A DNA stretch of 64,000 nt from Medicago truncatula (Eukaryota; Streptophyta; Magnoliopsida; Fabales; Fabaceae), in contig NC_053043.1 in the NCBI RefSeq assembly GCF_003473485.1, positions 2,366,001-2,430,000 of the forward strand, given 5' to 3'. A program made the position numbers and the translations under genes. Under the pieces are notes generated by a model. That model was not told where the DNA came from. It was given only the letters and a program-made list of their open reading frames with translations, and made no database searches. Shown piece by piece: positions 63,601-64,000 of this stretch; position 1 is the stretch's first letter, and the number at the start of each line of letters is the position of its first letter.

Positions 63601-63917
63601 AGGAGGAGCTACATGAAAAAAAACGGAAAATGAGGCAGTCATATGAATCTTCTGAGGAGGAGCTACATGAAAAAAAACGGAAAAAGAGGCAGTCATATGA
63701 ATCTTCTGAGGATGGGCTACATGAAGAAAAACGGAAAAAGAGGCAGTCATATGAATCTTCTGAGGATGAGCTACATGAAGAGAAACGGAAAAAGAGTAAA
63801 AAATCTCATCATAAAAGCCACTCGGACAAGGTGCATTCTAAGAAGCACAGGTCCAAAGAGAAATCTAAGCATAAGAAAAGGAGAAGGGAGGAGAAAACAA
63901 GTAAACATCGACGCTAA
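60069..63917 (+). CDS. conserved Lys/Arg/Ser-rich nuclear-type protein of unknown function
   Basis: Three coding exons, 60069-60237, 62635-62896 and 63386-63917, in phase (QQ|A, SR|K junctions); 320 residues. The N-terminus is the conserved part: MDLETENRLAAMLMREAAEL, then VRSRPNSRFLTATVRGVQQA and NRAVEVNEMWRAREKELELD. A Ser/Asp/Lys-rich middle follows, then HSRKKRGRGAIGPRMDETGP with YLPPNPDEEP, and a C-terminal array of an 18-residue repeat ending in a KSHHKSHSDK and KKRRREEKTSKHRR tail. Several nuclear-localisation-like basic clusters are present. I know plant proteins with this N-terminus only as uncharacterised; the RS/KE-rich tail resembles splicing-associated proteins, but no catalytic domain is visible. 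The 2.4-kb second intron is transposon-like in part. Confidence 0.85.
60580..60606 (+). repeat. poly(T) run
   Basis: About 27 consecutive T in the intron of the Lys/Ser-rich gene; possibly the A-tail of an unrecognised minus-strand retroposon. Confidence 0.8.
63529..63795 (+). repeat. 54-bp in-frame coding minisatellite
   Basis: The unit QSYESSEEELHEKKRKMR (18 residues) is repeated about five times with small changes (SKEILEGKWKKR, SEDGLHEEKRKKR, SEDELHEEKRKK). DNA words such as 'cagtcatatgaatcttctga' recur every 54 bp. Confidence 0.95.
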
Positions 63918-64000
63918 GGCTATTCCGCAATCCGATATATTCTCAGAGGTTGTTATAACTAATAACCTGCTGAAACAGTTGATTGGGATGAAACTAATGT

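Overview
This 64 kb window is AT-rich plant nuclear DNA. The gene set is ordinary dicot: a plastid pyrophosphatase, a FRIGIDA-like protein, a subgroup IVa bHLH, TIN1, an LRR-XI receptor kinase and a plastid prolyl aminopeptidase. Dispersed repeats of legume style (an Au-type SINE, a Stowaway MITE, many short MULE-like elements) point to a legume. Medicago or a close relative is my best guess from recognition; no search was run.

Layout. 0-3.3 kb: edge of a minus-strand gene, then a tRNA-derived SINE and three inverted-repeat elements. 3.3-7.2 kb (+): FRIGIDA-like protein with a long tandem-repeat coiled coil. 9.1-11.5 kb (-): chloroplast soluble inorganic pyrophosphatase in six exons. 11.5-19.4 kb: transposon-rich spacer with a Ty3/gypsy fossil. 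19.4-21.3 kb (+): bHLH factor in four exons. 21.3-32 kb: gene-poor block built around a 5.6 kb composite inverted-repeat element (24968-30555), which carries tRNA-like boxes in both arms, subterminal tandem repeats, Helitron-like ends and a solo LTR. 32.06 kb: tRNA-Val(AAC). 32.5-35.1 kb (+): TIN1, an ER-stress gene with an ERSE-II/UPRE composite site in its promoter. 35-40.6 kb: spacer with MITEs. 40.7-43.8 kb (+): LRR receptor kinase of the RLK7/HAIKU2 type. 45.5-49.9 kb (+): prolyl aminopeptidase, 11 exons. 50.7-54.2 kb (-): TPX2-like basic protein, 10 exons. 54.5-55.7 kb: a Pack-MULE carrying an arginine decarboxylase fragment. 58.9-63.9 kb (+): Lys/Ser-rich nuclear-type protein.

The genes are independent transcription units, not an operon or an evident cluster. 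The strongest unusual signal is a family of four MULE-type MITEs (559, 14642, 22642, 33180). Three have perfect 9-bp target duplications, and the interior of all four is a variable-number minisatellite built from one ancestral unit. The next strongest are the Pack-MULE with captured, internally shortened arginine decarboxylase coding sequence, and the 5.6 kb composite element flanked by an 85-bp near-identical direct repeat. Exon limits were assigned by eye from GT/AG sites, phase and family similarity.
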